A stretch of 36,304 nucleotides of DNA from Pseudomonas sp. Irchel s3f7 (GTDB lineage Bacteria; Pseudomonadota; Gammaproteobacteria; Pseudomonadales; Pseudomonadaceae), in NCBI RefSeq assembly GCF_900187615.1, contig NZ_FYDO01000044.1:1-36304 (forward strand), read 5' to 3'. Each line of letters opens with the position of its first letter. The stretch's first letter is position 1. Both the position numbers and the translations under genes were made by a program. This document shows, piece after piece, positions 34,521 to 36,304 of the stretch. A model generated the notes under the pieces. It was not told the DNA's origin. It saw only the letters and a program-made list of their open reading frames with translations, and searched no databases.

Positions 34521-35534
34521 ATGCTGATCAAAGTCCCAAAAGCGTCTGACTGTCATGAGTCGGATGTCACGCCTGAATCCCTCTATCTTTCTCGACGCCA
34601 TGTATTGGGTGCTGCTGTTGCCGGTTTGGCGATCAGTGGTCTATCTCGGTGGGCGGCGGCTGACAATGTGGAGCGTTATGCGGGCGTTGAGCCCGGAAAG
34701 GCGCCTTCCTGGTTCAGCGAAAAGTTTCCCTCAATTGAGTGGGGGGCAGTAAACGTCAAAGATGAGGCGATCACGCCGTTCAAGGACGCAACCCACTACA
34801 ACAACTTCTATGAGTTCGGTACGGATAAGGGTGACCCGGCTGCCAACGCCCGTGCGCTGAAGACTCAGCCGTGGACCGTTGTTGTGGATGGTGAGGTGGG
34901 TAAACCGGGGCGATATGCGTTGGAAGACTTCATGAAGCCTTACCAATTGGAGGAGCGCATCTATCGACTTCGTTGTGTTGAGGCGTGGTCGATGGTGATT
35001 CCATGGATCGGATTTCCTCTCTCGGCTTTGCTCAAGGAAGTTGAGCCAACATCCAGCGCCAAATTCATCCGGTTCGAAACCCTGCAGGACCCCAAGAGTA
35101 TGCCGGGACAACGCTCCGGTTTTGCCCTGATCGATTGGCCTTATATAGAAGGGCTGCGATTGGATGAGGCGATGAACCCGTTGTCGATTCTTGCGGTGGG
35201 CATGTATGGGCGTGAACTACCGAATCAGAACGGGGCGCCACTGCGTCTGGTGGTGCCCTGGAAGTACGGCTTCAAAAGCATCAAGTCGATCGTGCGAATC
35301 AGTTTGGTCAGCGAGCAGCCTAAAACCACCTGGCAGAGCATTGCCTCGGACGAGTACGGTTTCTATGCGAACGTGAACCCTACGGTTGACCATCCGCGCT
35401 GGACCCAGGCACGCGAACGTCGACTGCCAAGCGGGCTGTTGAAGCCGAATGTGCGCGAGACGCAAATGTTCAACGGTTACGCGGATGAAGTCGCTTCTCT
35501 CTATGCAGGGCTCGATCTGCGGAAGAACTACTGA
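34521..35534 (+). CDS. msrP: protein-methionine-sulfoxide reductase, catalytic subunit
   Basis: A 337-residue periplasmic molybdoenzyme that reduces methionine sulfoxide in oxidised envelope proteins. A twin-arginine signal (SRRHVLGAAVAGLAISGLSR) is at residues 24-43, with a likely cleavage after AAA. The cysteine in RLRCVEAWSMV (near 152) is the molybdenum ligand of the sulfite-oxidase fold. The length is normal. GGAG precedes the ATG but lies in a strong hairpin. Its stop overlaps the msrQ start by one base (TGATG), so the two subunits are coupled. Envelope stress such as hypochlorite induces msrPQ in other bacteria; nothing here shows which regulator is used. Confidence 0.95.
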   Translation: MLIKVPKASDCHESDVTPESLYLSRRHVLGAAVAGLAISGLSRWAAADNVERYAGVEPGKAPSWFSEKFPSIEWGAVNVKDEAITPFKDATHYNNFYEFGTDKGDPAANARALKTQPWTVVVDGEVGKPGRYALEDFMKPYQLEERIYRLRCVEAWSMVIPWIGFPLSALLKEVEPTSSAKFIRFETLQDPKSMPGQRSGFALIDWPYIEGLRLDEAMNPLSILAVGMYGRELPNQNGAPLRLVVPWKYGFKSIKSIVRISLVSEQPKTTWQSIASDEYGFYANVNPTVDHPRWTQARERRLPSGLLKPNVRETQMFNGYADEVASLYAGLDLRKNY

Positions 35535-36154
35535 TGCGCTATCCGTTTTGGCGTATCGGAGTATTCCTTGCGGCGATGATATGGCCATTGCTTTGGTTGT
35601 ATCAGGCTTGGGGGGATGCGCTTGGGCCTGATCCGGGCAAGGTATTGGTTGACCGGTTGGGATTGGGCACGCTTGTTCTGTTGCTCATTACGTTGAGCAT
35701 GACGCCTCTGCAAAAACTCACGGGTTGGGCGGGGTGGATGGCTGTCCGGCGGCAACTGGGATTGTGGTGTTTCGCTTATGTGGTTCTGCACTTGAGCGCC
35801 TACCTGGCATTTATCCTTGGTTTCGATTGGTCGCAGCTTGGCGTTGAGCTGCGTAAGCGTCCGTACATCATTGTCGGAGCATTGGGCTTTCTGTGTCTGC
35901 TGGCGTTGGCGGTGACCTCCAATCGATACAGTCAGCGACGATTGGGGGTTCGTTGGAAGAAACTGCATTGCCTGGTTTATGGGGTTCTCGGGCTTGGTTT
36001 GCTGCATATGCTCTGGATTGTGCGCGCTGATCTGAGGGAATGGGCTATCTATGCATCTATAGGTGCCTTGTTGTTAGTGCTGCGGCTACCGCCTTTTGCT
36101 CGTCGAATCCCGCGTTTAGTGGCTAAAAAGGGCACTTCTGCCAAAAAGGCGTAA
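35534..36154 (+). CDS. msrQ: protein-methionine-sulfoxide reductase, haem-binding subunit
   Basis: A 206-residue inner-membrane b-type haem protein of the ferric-reductase-like family, which passes electrons from the quinone pool or a flavin reductase to MsrP. Six hydrophobic helices are visible. Haem-ligand histidine candidates lie in CFAYVVLHLSAYLAF and in KLHCLVYGVLGLGLLHMLW. The N-terminus (MRYPFWRIGVFLAAMIWPLL) is the first helix. The gene is coupled to msrP by a one-base overlap. It ends seven bases before the -35 box of the rRNA promoter, so the rRNA promoter region begins within its 3' end. Confidence 0.94.
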   Translation: MRYPFWRIGVFLAAMIWPLLWLYQAWGDALGPDPGKVLVDRLGLGTLVLLLITLSMTPLQKLTGWAGWMAVRRQLGLWCFAYVVLHLSAYLAFILGFDWSQLGVELRKRPYIIVGALGFLCLLALAVTSNRYSQRRLGVRWKKLHCLVYGVLGLGLLHMLWIVRADLREWAIYASIGALLLVLRLPPFARRIPRLVAKKGTSAKKA

Positions 36155-36161
36155 ATAGCTG

Positions 36162-36189
36162 TTGACGGCAGATCTCGGGTGTCTATAAT
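36162..36189 (+). promoter_or_regulatory. ribosomal RNA operon promoter
   Basis: TTGACG (-35, 36162-36167) and a perfect TATAAT (-10, 36184-36189) are separated by 16 bases, followed by a GC-rich discriminator (TCGCCCCACTTCC). This is the classic layout of Pseudomonas rrn promoters, sensitive to ppGpp and DksA. It lies just after the msrQ stop. Confidence 0.85.
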
Positions 36190-36195
36190 TCGCCC

Positions 36196-36304
36196 CACTT
36201 CCGGCGCAGTCGAAACGGAAAACTCCTTGGTAAACAATGAGTTACGAAGTTTTCGGCAGCAGGTTGCTTCAGTTCATCGAAGCCAAAAGGAAGTTGAAAA
36301 AGAG
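36196..36304 (+). other. rRNA operon leader (5' end; 16S lies beyond the window)
   Basis: From the predicted start near 36196 the sequence continues with GAAACGGAAAACTCCTTGG, GGCAGCAGGTTGCTTCAGTT and GAAGTTGAAAAAGAG, which I recognise as typical of the Pseudomonas 16S leader. The mature 16S gene and the BoxA are not reached before the window ends. In the related gene order an rrn operon follows msrQ, which agrees. Confidence 0.75.

Overview
The window is core chromosome of a Pseudomonas, most likely of the P. fluorescens group. Three things point there: the uninterrupted gene order acs-pgi-panD-panC-panB-folK-pcnB-crcZ-cbrB-cbrA-gluQ-dksA, which is the order known from Pseudomonas; the sRNA genes crcZ and prrF, which are Pseudomonas specific; and several extragenic palindromic repeats of the kind common in fluorescent pseudomonads. 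No phage, plasmid, CRISPR or toxin-antitoxin cluster is visible, and I do not see a large new system here. The unusual signals are in small genes and noncoding intervals.

Layout. At 1-120 there is the end of an IS110-like transposase with a long hairpin. On the minus strand from 147 to 20770 (read right to left) lie dksA, gluQ, a 58-residue membrane protein (cbrX-like), cbrA, cbrB, the sRNA crcZ, pcnB, folK, panB, panC, panD, pgi, acs, an MpaB-family protein, an RlmI-like methyltransferase and a large DUF748/AsmA-like envelope protein. At 21105-22990 on the plus strand are an aminotransferase and sfsA. From 22987 to 26190 on the minus strand are a Rieske protein, the iron-responsive sRNA prrF, a TfoX C-terminal-domain protein, a pentapeptide-repeat protein and a two-domain kinase. 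From 26307 on the plus strand follow mrcB (PBP1b), a TPR lipoprotein, a YqcC-like protein, ilvI-ilvH-ilvC, pssA and msrP-msrQ. The window closes with the promoter and leader of a ribosomal RNA operon.

How the genes work together. CbrA/CbrB senses carbon/nitrogen status and, through sigma-54, activates crcZ, whose CA-rich motifs titrate Hfq/Crc. The acs gene a few kilobases downstream carries the same kind of CA motif at its ribosome binding site, so regulator, decoy RNA and a probable target lie within 9 kb. panB/C/D make pantothenate, folK acts in folate synthesis, ilvI/H/C make branched-chain amino acids (and the keto acid used by PanB), and mrcB, pssA and msrPQ serve the envelope.

Other noncoding signals are five REPIN-type double palindromes in two spacer classes plus one single REP, a near-complete fold over the pssA-msrP gap that buries the msrP Shine-Dalgarno sequence, a 460-base structured leader before ilvI, a -10 box directly before the mrcB start codon, and two mutually exclusive hairpins before the cbrB terminator. 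All functional statements come from reading the sequence and from family knowledge; no search was run.
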